64,000 bases of DNA from Streptomyces naganishii JCM 4654 (GTDB lineage Bacteria > Actinomycetota > Actinomycetes > Streptomycetales > Streptomycetaceae). A model generated the notes under the pieces. That model saw only the letters and a list, made by a program, of their open reading frames with translations, ran no database searches and was not told where the DNA came from. The stretch lies in assembly GCF_014650575.1 (NCBI RefSeq), contig NZ_BMVF01000005.1, forward strand, positions 310,001 to 374,000. The letters are read 5' to 3'. A program made the translations under genes and the position numbers. Of the stretch, positions 16,676-24,518 are shown piece by piece; the stretch's first letter is position 1; each line of letters opens with the position of its first letter.

Positions 16676-18456
16676 TGCACCACCTCGTGCCGCTGCTCGT
16701 GGCCGTGCCGCTGCTCGCGGCCGCCCTGCTGGTCGCCGGCGGCCGCCATGTCTCCCGGCGGATCGCCGAGGGCTTCGGCTGCCTGGCCTCGGCCGCCACC
16801 GCCGCCCTCGCTCTCGTGCTGCTGCTCAACTCCTCGCCGCCACTGGTGGAATGGGTGGGTGACTGGTTCCCGCGGCACGGCGGGAGCGTGGGCATCGTGC
16901 TGGTGGGGGACGGGGCCGGGCTCGGCATGGCCGCGCTCGCCTCGCTGCTCACCCTCGCGGCGCTGGCGTACTCCTGGTACTACTTCGACGAGCCGCCCCG
17001 CGGGCACGCCGGCTCCTTTCCCGCGCTGATGCTGCTCTTCCAGGGCGGCATGTGCGGCTTCGCGATCGCGGGCGACCTCTTCAACGCGTTCGTGTTCTTC
17101 GAGCTGATGAGCGTGGTCGCCTACGCGCTCACCGGCTACCGCATCGACGAGGCCAAGGCCGTCCAGGGCGCGCTGACCTTCGGCGTCGTCAACTCGCTGG
17201 GCGCGTACGCCATGCTCATGGGCATCGCCCTGCTCTACGCCCGTACCGGCGAGCTGGCCATGACGAGGATCGGGCACGGGCTGGACGCGAGCGCCGCGGG
17301 CGGCGGGCCCGACGCCCTCACCCTGGCCGGCTTCGTCCTGGTCGTGACCGGGCTGCTGGTGAAGGCCGCCGCCGTGCCGTTCCAGTTCTGGCTGCCCGAC
17401 GCGCACGCCGTCGCCCCCACCCCGGTGTGCATGCTGCTGTCCGGCGTGATGGTCGAACTCGGCGTGTACGGCGTCTGGCGCGTCTACGGGACGGTCTTCT
17501 CCGGTCCCGGCGGCGTTCCCGTGGCGGACTTCACCCGCGCCCTCGTCTGCCTCGGCGTGCTGACCGCGGCCGTGGGCGCGGTCATGTGCTGGTACCAGCG
17601 GCACATCAAACGGCTGCTCGCCTTCTCCACCATCTCCCACACGGGCCTGTTCCTGGTCGGCATCGGCGTGCTCAAGGCAGAGGCGGACGACGGCACCGCC
17701 CTCTACATCCTCGGGCACGCCGGAGTGAAGGCGGCCCTGTTCGCCTGCGCCGGCGTCCTGCTCGACCGCTACGGCACCGTCGACGAGTTCCAGCTGCACG
17801 GCCGGGCCCGCCGGCTGCGCGGCGTGGGCGTCATGTTCGCCCTCGGCGGGCTGGCCCTGGCCGGACTGCCGCCGTTCGGCACCGGGCTCGGCAAGGCCGT
17901 GAGCGAGGAGGCCGTGGGCGGCCCGCTCACCGTGCTCTACGTCGCCGTGTCGGCCGTCACCGGAGCCGCCGTGCTGCGGGTGACCGCCAGGGTGTTCCTG
18001 GGGCTCGGCCCCCGGCCCGAGGAGCACGACGGCGTGGAGCGCGACGAGGACGAGACGTCCGGCTCCGACGAGGAGCCCGAGACTCGGCGGCGGCTGACAC
18101 GGGTCCCCGACACCATGCGGGCGGTGGCCGCGCTGCTGCTCGCCGGGGCGCTCGCGGCCGGCGCGGCGCCCGGCTTCGCCGACGTCGTGGCGCACTCCGT
18201 CGACGAGGCCGGTACCTGGGGGGTGTTCTCCTCCGTGCACTGGACGGCGGCCGGGGTCCTGCTGGACCTGCTGTCGACCGCGCTCGCCGTGGGGCTGGCC
18301 GCCCTGGCCGTGGCCCGCCCGCGCCGGCTCGCCGCCCCCGGCTGGGCCCTGCCCCTCAGGCGCCTGCAGTCCGGTCACGTCGGCGACTACGTGGCCTGGA
18401 CCCTGCTCGGCATGACCGTGCTGGCGGCTCTGGCCCTGCCCGGCGTACTGGGCTAA
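16675..18456 (+). CDS. MrpD/MnhD (NuoM/NuoN-like) proton-translocating subunit
   Basis: This 593-residue protein has about 14 hydrophobic helices and the proton-channel family signatures: [10 protein letters not shown] with the conserved glutamate, [17 protein letters not shown] with the lysine, and [12 protein letters not shown] charged insertion (E/D-rich, residues about 445-475) and two further helices follow. The stop codon at 18454-18456 lies inside a GGCTAACA sequence that is repeated 10 bases later as the end of an IS remnant, so the native 3' end or further operon genes may have been lost. Confidence 0.92.
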   Translation: MHHLVPLLVAVPLLAAALLVAGGRHVSRRIAEGFGCLASAATAALALVLLLNSSPPLVEWVGDWFPRHGGSVGIVLVGDGAGLGMAALASLLTLAALAYSWYYFDEPPRGHAGSFPALMLLFQGGMCGFAIAGDLFNAFVFFELMSVVAYALTGYRIDEAKAVQGALTFGVVNSLGAYAMLMGIALLYARTGELAMTRIGHGLDASAAGGGPDALTLAGFVLVVTGLLVKAAAVPFQFWLPDAHAVAPTPVCMLLSGVMVELGVYGVWRVYGTVFSGPGGVPVADFTRALVCLGVLTAAVGAVMCWYQRHIKRLLAFSTISHTGLFLVGIGVLKAEADDGTALYILGHAGVKAALFACAGVLLDRYGTVDEFQLHGRARRLRGVGVMFALGGLALAGLPPFGTGLGKAVSEEAVGGPLTVLYVAVSAVTGAAVLRVTARVFLGLGPRPEEHDGVERDEDETSGSDEEPETRRRLTRVPDTMRAVAALLLAGALAAGAAPGFADVVAHSVDEAGTWGVFSSVHWTAAGVLLDLLSTALAVGLAALAVARPRRLAAPGWALPLRRLQSGHVGDYVAWTLLGMTVLAALALPGVLG

Positions 18457-18459
18457 CAA

Positions 18460-18588
18460 CGGCTAACAGAATGAGGTGGCCGAGCCATGGTGTCCCTCTG
18501 CTGGATGCCGGCCCGCCTGTCCGTGGCCGGGTGGGCCGGCCCCGCCGCAGAGCGGTCACGCTCTACGCGGACCGCGGCTACGACCACG
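18460..18588 (-). mobile_element. Internally deleted remnant of the IS5-type element
   Basis: 18460-18492 matches the transposase-start end of the complete element at 20074-20958, including CGGCTAACA and the first codons of its OrfA (M-A-E-P-W). It then jumps to an internal stretch, 18495-18588, that encodes L-L-D-A-x-P-P-V-R-G-R-V-G-R-P-R-R-R-A-V and continues to Y-D-H, as in OrfB. The two pieces are in different frames and several bases have changed, so this is an old dead copy. Its transposase-start end touches the mnhD stop. Reading direction of the transposase pieces here is plus. Confidence 0.85.
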
Positions 18589-18892
18589 GGCCTCGCCGGG
18601 CAAGGTGCCGGCGCACGAACGGGCCCGGCGCCCGGCGCGCCTGGCGCTCCTCACCGTGTCCGGCAACCGGACAGTGGCCGGGTAGGGCCACTCACCCTTT
18701 CGGGTGCCGTGTGTGGGCCGCGCCGGTTACCATGCGCGGCCATTGGATTGATGCCCTGGCCTGTCCCGTACCTCTGCCGCCCGGCCGGGCGCACCCTCCC
18801 TCCGTGGGCTGCGCCACGGGTGCACCCCTGACGGAAGGCGGAGCGGGCACCGAATTCATTCGTTCGAGCCCCGCACGACACAGGAGAACGGG
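18589..18892. other. Gap between IS remnant and beta-helix gene
   Basis: I see no gene here. The stretch has a pair CCGTGTCCGG and CCGGACAGTGG around 18653-18676 and no clear match to the complete IS. The last 20 bases hold AGGAG, the ribosome site of the beta-helix gene. Its promoter must lie here but no convincing boxes stand out. Confidence 0.5.
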
Positions 18893-20023
18893 ATGCACAT
18901 GGGAGTGGTCAAGGGGGCGCGTTCTCGGTGGGGGAGAACCGCGGCGGCGGTAGCGGCAGCGGGGGCGATCTGCATGGTCGAGTCAGGGGCGGCCGCGGCC
19001 GCCGATCACGACACCGTGGTCGACTGCAACCGCGATCCCAACGCACTGGTGATCGCTCTCGGCACTGCCCAGCCGGGATCGACGTCGCGGATCAAAGGCG
19101 TCTGCTTCGGCAACTTCGTCATCAACAAGGACCTGAAGCTGGTCGGCGTGGACGACGCGGTTCTGGACGGCCATGAGACGGGCACCACCGTGACGGTCAA
19201 CTCGGCCCGGGTGGAACTGAAAAACCTGACGATCATCCACGGCAACACCGTCAACGGTGGCGGCGGCGTCCTGAACAACCGCGGCCGGGTGACGCTCGAC
19301 GACTCAACCGTGCGCAACAACACCTCAAGCCAGGGCGGTGGCGGCATCGACAACCAACTGGGCACCCTGACGTTGATCCGGTCGACGGTGCGCAACAACA
19401 TCGCCAATGGTTCTTTCGGCTTCGGGGGCGGTATCAACAGTAACAACGGCACCGTGACACTGGATCACTCAACGGTGAGCGACAACTTCACGGGCGGCAC
19501 CTTTGGAAGCATCGGGGGAGGCATCGAGAACGGCCGTACAAAACTGAAACTGATCAGCTCCACGGTGAGCAACAACAGTTCCGCTGAGGCCGGCGGCATC
19601 GACACCTACAACCAGAGCACCTTGACGCTCATCGACTCCACGGTCAGCAAGAACGCCGCGAACACGTTGGACTCCGGCGGCATCCTCATCGAACACACCA
19701 ACACTTCGGCGACGCTGTACCGTTCCCAAGTCCTCGACAACACCTCGGGCAGCAACGACGGCGGCGGCATCTACAACCAAAGCAAGACAACGCTGGAGGA
19801 GACGACGGTGAGTGGGAACATCGCCGGGCGCTTCGGCGGGGGCATCTTCAACGGCCCCACCGGCAACCTCACACTCCTCCGTTCCACCGTCGAACACAAC
19901 ACCGCCTACCAGGACGGCGGCGGCATCTACAACCTGGGCGTCGTGACGCTGCACGACTCCGAGGTGCGCAAGAACCATCCCGACAACTGCGCCCCCACGC
20001 CGATCCCCGGCTGCAAGGGGTAG
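18893..20023 (+). CDS. Secreted right-handed parallel beta-helix repeat protein
   Basis: This 376-residue protein has a signal peptide (residues 1-37, basic start, Ala-rich core, A-A-A-A-A-D) and then about ten repeats of 25-35 residues with the pattern L-T-L-x-x-S-T-V-x-x-N and G-G-G-I, which stack as a parallel beta-helix of the pectate-lyase fold. A few Cys sit near both ends. No catalytic set is visible; such proteins may be surface or matrix components or polysaccharide-binding. AGGAG lies 7 bases before the ATG. Codon use is visibly less GC-extreme (many AAC, AAA, ATC, GTT) than its neighbours, and it is flanked by two IS copies, so it was probably acquired. Confidence 0.85.
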   Translation: MHMGVVKGARSRWGRTAAAVAAAGAICMVESGAAAAADHDTVVDCNRDPNALVIALGTAQPGSTSRIKGVCFGNFVINKDLKLVGVDDAVLDGHETGTTVTVNSARVELKNLTIIHGNTVNGGGGVLNNRGRVTLDDSTVRNNTSSQGGGGIDNQLGTLTLIRSTVRNNIANGSFGFGGGINSNNGTVTLDHSTVSDNFTGGTFGSIGGGIENGRTKLKLISSTVSNNSSAEAGGIDTYNQSTLTLIDSTVSKNAANTLDSGGILIEHTNTSATLYRSQVLDNTSGSNDGGGIYNQSKTTLEETTVSGNIAGRFGGGIFNGPTGNLTLLRSTVEHNTAYQDGGGIYNLGVVTLHDSEVRKNHPDNCAPTPIPGCKG

Positions 20024-20036
20024 CCGAGCGCAGGAG

Positions 20037-20062
20037 GAGACCCCCGGCCGGCCGGGGGTCTC
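20037..20062. terminator. 26-bp perfect palindromic terminator
   Basis: Arms 20037-20049 and 20050-20062 are perfectly complementary (GAGACCCCCGGCC and its reverse). It starts 14 bases after the beta-helix gene stop and lies just before the complete IS, so it ends that gene and could also shield against read-through from the transposase. Confidence 0.85.
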
Positions 20063-20076
20063 GTCGTTCACACCGG

Positions 20077-20484
20077 CTAACAGATTGAGTTGAGTTGCCG
20101 GTGGGCGATCAGGCAGCAGGCAAGTTTCAGGAATGCCTCGTGGATGTCTGCTCGTCGTTCCCAGCGCACACGCAGCCGGCGGAAGCCGTGAAGCCAGGCA
20201 AAGGTCCGCTCGACCACCCACCGGTAGACGCCCAGGTCGGAGCCGTGCTCGGTGCCGCGCCGTGCGATGGCGGGCACGATGCCGCGGGCGCGGACCTGCT
20301 TGCGGTAGCAGTCGTGGTCGTAGCCGCGGTCCGCGTAGAGCGTGACCGCTCTACGGCGGGGCCGGCCGACCCGACCGCGGACGGGCGGGACGGCATCCAG
20401 CAGAGGCAGCAGCTGGGTGACGTCGTTGCGGTTCCCGCCGGTCAGGATGACCGCCAGCGGAGTCCCATGCCCGTCAGTGATCAA
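20077..20484 (-). CDS. IS5-family transposase, OrfB (made by -1 frameshift from OrfA)
   Basis: This frame holds the catalytic core: L-T-G-G-N-R-N-D, the second catalytic Asp in L-Y-A-D-R-G-Y-D, and the last acid in Y-R-W-V-V-E-R-T-F-A-W-L. It is open upstream of 20484 as far as the A/G run near 20539-20547, so the active protein is best read as an OrfA-OrfB fusion ending at the TAG inside the left terminal repeat. All three catalytic residues are present, so the element could still be active. Confidence 0.88.
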   Translation of the reverse strand: MITDGHGTPLAVILTGGNRNDVTQLLPLLDAVPPVRGRVGRPRRRAVTLYADRGYDHDCYRKQVRARGIVPAIARRGTEHGSDLGVYRWVVERTFAWLHGFRRLRVRWERRADIHEAFLKLACCLIAHRQLNSIC

Positions 20485-20942
20485 GTGGTGTTTGGAACCG
20501 GCCCGGCCCCGGTCGACCGGCGACGGGCCCGTGTGGCTCCCCCTTTTAATGCCCTGACGTGCGAGGAATCAACCACGCAGCAGGACCAGTCCAGCTTCCG
20601 TTCCGCGTTCAGCTCGGCGAGCAGGACCTCGTGCAGCCGCTGCCAGACCCCGGCCTCGTTCCAGTCCCGCAGCCGACGCCAGCACGTCATGCCCGACCCG
20701 AACCCGAGCTCCTTGGGCAGGTACTCCCACTGGATGTCCGTGTGCAGCACGTACAGGATCCCGCACAGCACCTGCCGGTCCGGCAACGGCTTACGGCCTG
20801 GATACCGGAACCTGCGCTTCCGCCTCGGCAACAGCGGCTCGATCCGCTCCCATAGCTCATCCGACACGATCCACGGTGATGCCCCCACGCATCGGACAAT
20901 GCTCAACTCGCCGTCCAGACACGGATACCACGGCTCGGCCAC
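20481..20942 (-). CDS. IS5-family transposase, OrfA
   Basis: This 153-residue frame begins at a GTG next to the right terminal repeat. It contains the DUF4096-type DNA-binding N-terminus with W-I-V-S-D-E-L-W-E-R-I-E-P-L-L-P and Y-P-G-R-K-P-L, the W-R-R-L-R-D-W segment, and the first catalytic Asp in V-V-D-S-S-H. The last 25 residues after K-G-G are out of family; the family sequence continues in the -1 frame as G-S-H-T-G-P-S-P-V-D-R-G-R-A-G-S-K-H-H. A run of four A and five G (20539-20547 on the plus strand as C and T) marks the likely shift site. Confidence 0.9.
   Translation of the reverse strand: MAEPWYPCLDGELSIVRCVGASPWIVSDELWERIEPLLPRRKRRFRYPGRKPLPDRQVLCGILYVLHTDIQWEYLPKELGFGSGMTCWRRLRDWNEAGVWQRLHEVLLAELNAERKLDWSCCVVDSSHVRALKGGATRARRRSTGAGPVPNTT
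20539..20549 (-). promoter_or_regulatory. Probable programmed -1 frameshift site in the transposase
   Basis: On the minus strand TTAAAAGGGGG occurs exactly where OrfA leaves the family sequence and the -1 frame takes it up. Two-frame transposases with frameshifting are known in the IS5 family (IS427 group). An inactivating indel in this run is the alternative. Confidence 0.6.
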
Positions 20943-20998
20943 CTCATTGTGTTAGCCGTTATAACGGCCGTACACGGCCGCTCCGGCGCCGCGGGAGC

Positions 20999-21661
20999 TC
21001 AGGCGCCGAAGGAGACGTGGACCTCCTTGAAGCCGAGGGAGCTCAGCAGCCCCTGGAGCATGCCGGCGGTGTTGGTCTCGGCCCGCGCGGTGAGCCCGCT
21101 GCCCTTGGCGGCGTCCGCGATGTGCCGCACGGCGAGCTGCTGCACCGCGTGCTCGCTGTTGGGGTTGTCCGAGAACAGGTCGCCGAGGCGGTCGAGCAGC
21201 CCGCGCTGCTTGGAGACGGCGTACGAGTGGTCGGCGTCCAGGGCCGCCTTGCCCAGGCGCGCGTGCGGCAGCCGGAGCGTGGCCGAGGTGCGGTCGCCGT
21301 TCACCGTCACGTCCCCCTGGCCGACCCGTCCGAGGTCGACGTAGGCGTCCACGGTGCCGGCCCCGACGTAGAGGGTGCGGGTGCCCCGGATGGCGTCCGG
21401 CAGGTACTTGGAGTCCTTCTCCAGGTCCACCACGACCTGGAAGTTGCCGGAGGCGGCGTCGTAGCGGCTCAGGTCCTGGATGGACTTCAGCAGCGCGGGC
21501 CCGGAGCGGTCGTGCGTCTCGGTGCCGAACAGGTCCTTGATGCCCGGCAGCACGGCCAGCCGGATCCCGGCGAACAGCACCGCGAGCACCAGCACGACGG
21601 CGGTCACCGCCTTCGCCCAGCCGGGCATGCGCCGGGGCTGTCGCCCGAGGGAAGTCGTCAT
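20999..21661 (-). CDS. DUF4230 domain membrane-anchored protein
   Basis: This 220-residue protein has a short basic N-terminus, one membrane helix (about residues 16-38, V-T-A-V-V-L-V-L-A-V-L-F-A-G), and an outer DUF4230 domain with the features E-x-x-x-x-x-L-P-D-x-x-x-G-x-R-T-L-Y-V-G-A-G-T-V-D-A-Y-V-D-L. The domain is widespread in bacteria and of unknown function. GGAGGAG lies a few bases before the ATG. It is divergent from the PRPP synthetase gene, and its stop is about 40 bases from the IS end. Confidence 0.88.
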   Translation of the reverse strand: MTTSLGRQPRRMPGWAKAVTAVVLVLAVLFAGIRLAVLPGIKDLFGTETHDRSGPALLKSIQDLSRYDAASGNFQVVVDLEKDSKYLPDAIRGTRTLYVGAGTVDAYVDLGRVGQGDVTVNGDRTSATLRLPHARLGKAALDADHSYAVSKQRGLLDRLGDLFSDNPNSEHAVQQLAVRHIADAAKGSGLTARAETNTAGMLQGLLSSLGFKEVHVSFGA

Positions 21662-21886
21662 GCGGGCTCCTCCTTCCTACGACTGCGGATGCCCGCCAAA
21701 TCCCGTACCAGACCGCTTGGTTGAACGCGGACACCGGCGGACCGGCGGCACAGGGCGCGCCCGGGGCGCACGGCGGCCGCCGCCGGGCCGTCTGGCGCGT
21801 TCCGCGCCCGGTGCCGCGCCCGGCGGGGCCGCGGTCAGTAGCATGAGCGCGGCAGCACAAACGATCATGCGGGGAGCGTACGGATC

Positions 21887-22858
21887 GTGCGAGACATCGC
21901 GGTGTTCAGCGGCAGCGCCCATCCCGGCCTCGCGGCCGAGGTCTGCGCACACCTCGGTGTGCCGCTCAGCCCCACCCGGGTCAGCCGTTTCGCCAACGAC
22001 TGCCTGGAGGTGCAGCTCCAGGCCAACTGCCGCGAGCGGGACGTCTTCCTCATCCAGCCGCTGGTCAAGCCGGTGCAGGAGCACCTGGTCGAGCTGCTGC
22101 TGATGTGCGACGCGGCGCGCGGCGCCTCCGCCGGGCGCATCACCGTCGTGATGCCTCACTACTCCTACGCGCGCTCCGACAAGAAGGACGCCCCGCGCAT
22201 CTCGCTGGGCGGGCGGCTGGTGGCCGACCTGCTGACGGCGGCGGGCGCGGGCCGCGTGCTGGCCATGACGCTGCACGCGCCGCAGGTGCACGGCTTCTTC
22301 TCGGTGCCCGTCGACCACCTGCACGCCCTGCGCGAGCTGGCCGCGCACTTCGGCCAGTACGACCTGAGCCGCACCACCGTGGTGTCGCCGGACCTCGGCA
22401 ACGCCAAGGAGGCCGCCGCGTTCGCCCGGATGATCGGCGCCCAGGTGGCCGCCGGCGCCAAACAGCGCTACGCCGACGACCGGGTGACCATCAGCTCCGT
22501 CATCGGGGACGTGGCCGGGCGGGACGTGATCGTGCTGGACGACGAGATCGCCAAGGGCAGTACGGTGCTCGAACTCCTCGAGCGGCTGCGCGAGTCGGGG
22601 CCGCGCTCCATCCGCATCGCCTGCACCCACGGGCTGTTCGCGGCGGGCGCGCTGAAGCGGCTGACCGAGCAGCCGGACGTCCTGGAGATCGTGTGCACCA
22701 ACACCGTGCCGGTGCCGGGGGAGGACCACGAGGAGTACCGGGCGCACGGTGACAAGCTGCGGGTCCTGTCCATCGCGCCGGCGCTGGCCGAGGCCGTGCG
22801 GCGCATCCACAACGGCGAGTCGGTGAGCGCCCTGTTCGACGCGCCGCGCGGTGAGTGA
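21887..22858 (+). CDS. Ribose-phosphate diphosphokinase (PRPP synthetase)
   Basis: This 323-residue enzyme makes phosphoribosyl pyrophosphate from ribose 5-phosphate and ATP, the entry point to nucleotides, His and Trp. Family features: N-terminal I-A-V-F-S-G-S-A-H, the R-D-V-F-L-I-Q flexible region, Y-S-Y-A-R-S-D-K-K, and the PRPP loop near residues 215-225. That loop reads D-D-E-I-A-K-G-S-T, whereas the usual form is D-D-x-x-D-T-G-G-T, so it is a divergent paralogue, likely not the main housekeeping copy. The start is GTG with GGGGAG 10 bases upstream. Confidence 0.9.
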   Translation: MRDIAVFSGSAHPGLAAEVCAHLGVPLSPTRVSRFANDCLEVQLQANCRERDVFLIQPLVKPVQEHLVELLLMCDAARGASAGRITVVMPHYSYARSDKKDAPRISLGGRLVADLLTAAGAGRVLAMTLHAPQVHGFFSVPVDHLHALRELAAHFGQYDLSRTTVVSPDLGNAKEAAAFARMIGAQVAAGAKQRYADDRVTISSVIGDVAGRDVIVLDDEIAKGSTVLELLERLRESGPRSIRIACTHGLFAAGALKRLTEQPDVLEIVCTNTVPVPGEDHEEYRAHGDKLRVLSIAPALAEAVRRIHNGESVSALFDAPRGE

Positions 22859-22889
22859 CGGTCCGGGCGGTCCGTACCGGAAGGCCGGT

Positions 22890-23270
22890 TCAGAGGGAGC
22901 CGGAGGTCGCCTCGGGCTGCTCCAGGGCCGCGTCCAGCGTGGGCTGCGGGGGCAGCAGCCGGGCGAGGCCGGTGACCTTCAGGATGCGCAGGGTCAGCGG
23001 GTGCGTGCACACCAGGCGCAGCTCCCCGTCCTGGCCGAGGAGGCGGCCGCGGGCCCGGTAGAGCAGGCGCAGCCCGGAGCAGTCGAAGAACTCCACCCCG
23101 CTGAGGTCGATCACCACCCGGGCGCCGGGCCGTGCGGTCACCCGGTCCAGGTACGGCACGATCTGCACCGCCGCCGCGATGTCGATCTCCCCGCGCAGCT
23201 CCAGCACGGTGTGACCGCGCTCCCGGCGGATGCGCAGATGCCGGGTGAGCGGCGCAGGCTCCTGCGGCAC
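22890..23270 (-). CDS. STAS-domain anti-sigma factor antagonist
   Basis: This 126-residue protein is of the SpoIIAA/RsbV type. It has the strand G-E-I-D-I, the central V-V-I-D-L-S-G-V, and the phosphorylatable serine S65 in F-F-D-C-S-G-L. In such systems the dephospho form binds an anti-sigma kinase and frees a sigma factor. No partner kinase is adjacent; the SpoIIE-type phosphatase at 44.4-46.8 kb and the HATPase at 1.5 kb are possible distant partners (inference). The start is GTG with GGAGG 10 bases upstream. Confidence 0.9.
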   Translation of the reverse strand: MPQEPAPLTRHLRIRRERGHTVLELRGEIDIAAAVQIVPYLDRVTARPGARVVIDLSGVEFFDCSGLRLLYRARGRLLGQDGELRLVCTHPLTLRILKVTGLARLLPPQPTLDAALEQPEATSGSL

Positions 23271-23449
23271 GACGACATCGCCTCCAACCGGCTGCTTCTG
23301 CGGCGGGTTCTCGGGTCAGCGGCTGCAACACCCTTCCCCGCCCTGCAAGTTACCCTCCTGGGAGTGAATTCCAGCATGTTCGATTGACATATGTCTTCGA
23401 ATTGAGGCCGACGCTCGGGTGATCTGCGGGACGGGCTGGGCACACTACG

Positions 23450-23480
23450 GTCCGTGACGGGCGCCGGGCCCGTCACGGAC
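23450..23480. terminator. 13-bp perfect hairpin terminator
   Basis: GTCCGTGACGGGC (23450-23462) pairs perfectly with 23468-23480 around a 5-base loop. It lies 16 bases after the oxidoreductase stop on the minus strand and ends that transcript. Confidence 0.85.
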
Positions 23481-23496
23481 GTCGTCCTTTCGGCCG

Positions 23497-24447
23497 TCAG
23501 TCGACCACCAGCACCAGCTTGCCCGTGGTGCGGCCGGTGTCGCCGAGCTCGTGCGCCCTGGCCGCCTCGGCCAGCGGGAAGGTCCCCGCGATCGTCGCGC
23601 TCAGCTTCCCCGCCTCCACGAGCCCCGCGATCTCCCGCATGCCGTGGTGGTCGGCGTCGACGAGCATCCGGATCGCCCGCACGCCGAGCCGCTCCGCCTC
23701 CCGGTACAGCTCGTCCGAGCCCACCGGCAGGATCGACACCAGCAGCCCGCCGGGGCGCAGCACCCGCAGCGAGCGCAGGGACGTGTCACCGCCGATCGTG
23801 TCCAGCACCACGTCCGCGTCCCGGACCGCCTCGGCGAAGTCCGTCGTGCGGTAGTCCACCGCCTCGTCCACACCGATGCCGCGCAGGAAGTCGTGCTTGC
23901 CCTCGCTCGCCGTGCCGATGACGTACGCGCCGTGCGCCTTGGCGATCTGCACGGCCACATGGCCGACGCCGCCGGCCGCCGCGTGGATCAGCACCCGCTG
24001 CCCGGGCCGCAGTTCCGCCCGCTCCACCAGCGCCTGCCAGGCGGTCAGGGACACCAACGGCAGCGCGCCCGCCTGGACGTGGTCGATCCCGGCGGGCTTC
24101 AGCGCGAAGGTGCGGGCCGGGGCGGTGACGTACTCGGCGTGCGAGCCGTGCCCGAAGGGGTACGACAGCATGCCGAACACCTCGTCACCGGGCTTGAACT
24201 CGGCCACCCCGATGCCCACGGCCTCGACGACCCCGGAGACGTCCCAGCCCAGCACGAAGGGCGGCTGACCCAGGAAGCCGCCGGTGGCCCGGTGCTTCCA
24301 GTCGGTGGGGTTCACTCCGGCGGCCCGCACCCGGACCAGCACCTCGTTGGCACGCGGCTCGGGCCGCTCGAGTTCGATTTCCTTCAGCACCTCGGGACCG
24401 CCGAGGACGTCCTGGCCGATCGCGCGCATCGTCTTCACATCGCTCAT
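23497..24447 (-). CDS. NADP-dependent oxidoreductase (quinone oxidoreductase-like MDR)
   Basis: This 316-residue medium-chain dehydrogenase lacks the structural and catalytic zinc cysteines and so fits the zeta-crystallin/quinone oxidoreductase group. It has a GroES-like N-terminus with A-A-G-V-N-P-T-D-W-K and G-W-D-V-S-G-V-V, and the cofactor motif A-A-A-G-G-V-G-H-V-A-V-Q-I-A-K. It probably reduces quinones or enones with NADPH. It is divergent from a GlxA-type regulator with only 71 bases between starts, so it is a likely target of that regulator. Confidence 0.92.
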   Translation of the reverse strand: MSDVKTMRAIGQDVLGGPEVLKEIELERPEPRANEVLVRVRAAGVNPTDWKHRATGGFLGQPPFVLGWDVSGVVEAVGIGVAEFKPGDEVFGMLSYPFGHGSHAEYVTAPARTFALKPAGIDHVQAGALPLVSLTAWQALVERAELRPGQRVLIHAAAGGVGHVAVQIAKAHGAYVIGTASEGKHDFLRGIGVDEAVDYRTTDFAEAVRDADVVLDTIGGDTSLRSLRVLRPGGLLVSILPVGSDELYREAERLGVRAIRMLVDADHHGMREIAGLVEAGKLSATIAGTFPLAEAARAHELGDTGRTTGKLVLVVD

Positions 24448-24484
24448 GGTGAACCAGCCTGCCCGGGAGCGCGCGTCGGGGAAA

Positions 24485-24518
24485 TGGCATGATTGCCAAC
24501 CTTCGATAAGATCGTGCC
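24485..24518 (+). promoter_or_regulatory. Leaderless promoter and operator of the GlxA-type regulator gene
   Basis: A TAAGAT -10 box (24507-24512) is followed by six bases and the ATG at 24519, so the transcript likely begins at the start codon. An inverted repeat with arms TGGCA and TGCCA (24485-24498) lies just upstream in the -35 area, well placed for repression or autoregulation and shared with the divergent oxidoreductase gene. Confidence 0.5.

Larger units (their letters stand above)
20074..20958 (-). mobile_element. Complete IS5-family insertion sequence, about 885 bp
   Basis: The ends share imperfect terminal inverted repeats: CGGCTAACAGATTGAG at the left and, on the other strand, CGGCTAACACAATGAG at the right. 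Between them lie two overlapping transposase frames on the minus strand that fill the element. I cannot find a convincing target duplication in the flanks (CAC on the left, TTA on the right). A rearranged remnant of the same family lies at 18460-18588. Confidence 0.88.

Noticed and set aside
16471..18459. 662-residue minus-strand frame
   Set aside because: It is antisense to mnhC/mnhD and rich in Gln, Gly and His as expected for a shadow of hydrophobic codons.
18476..18685. 69-residue frame starting M-A-E-P-W
   Set aside because: It is the start of a dead transposase copy that runs into unrelated sequence after a deletion, not a gene.
18855..18882. GTTCGAGCCCC resembling a tRNA T-arm
   Set aside because: The expected T-stem and acceptor pairing are absent and no anticodon arm can be drawn.
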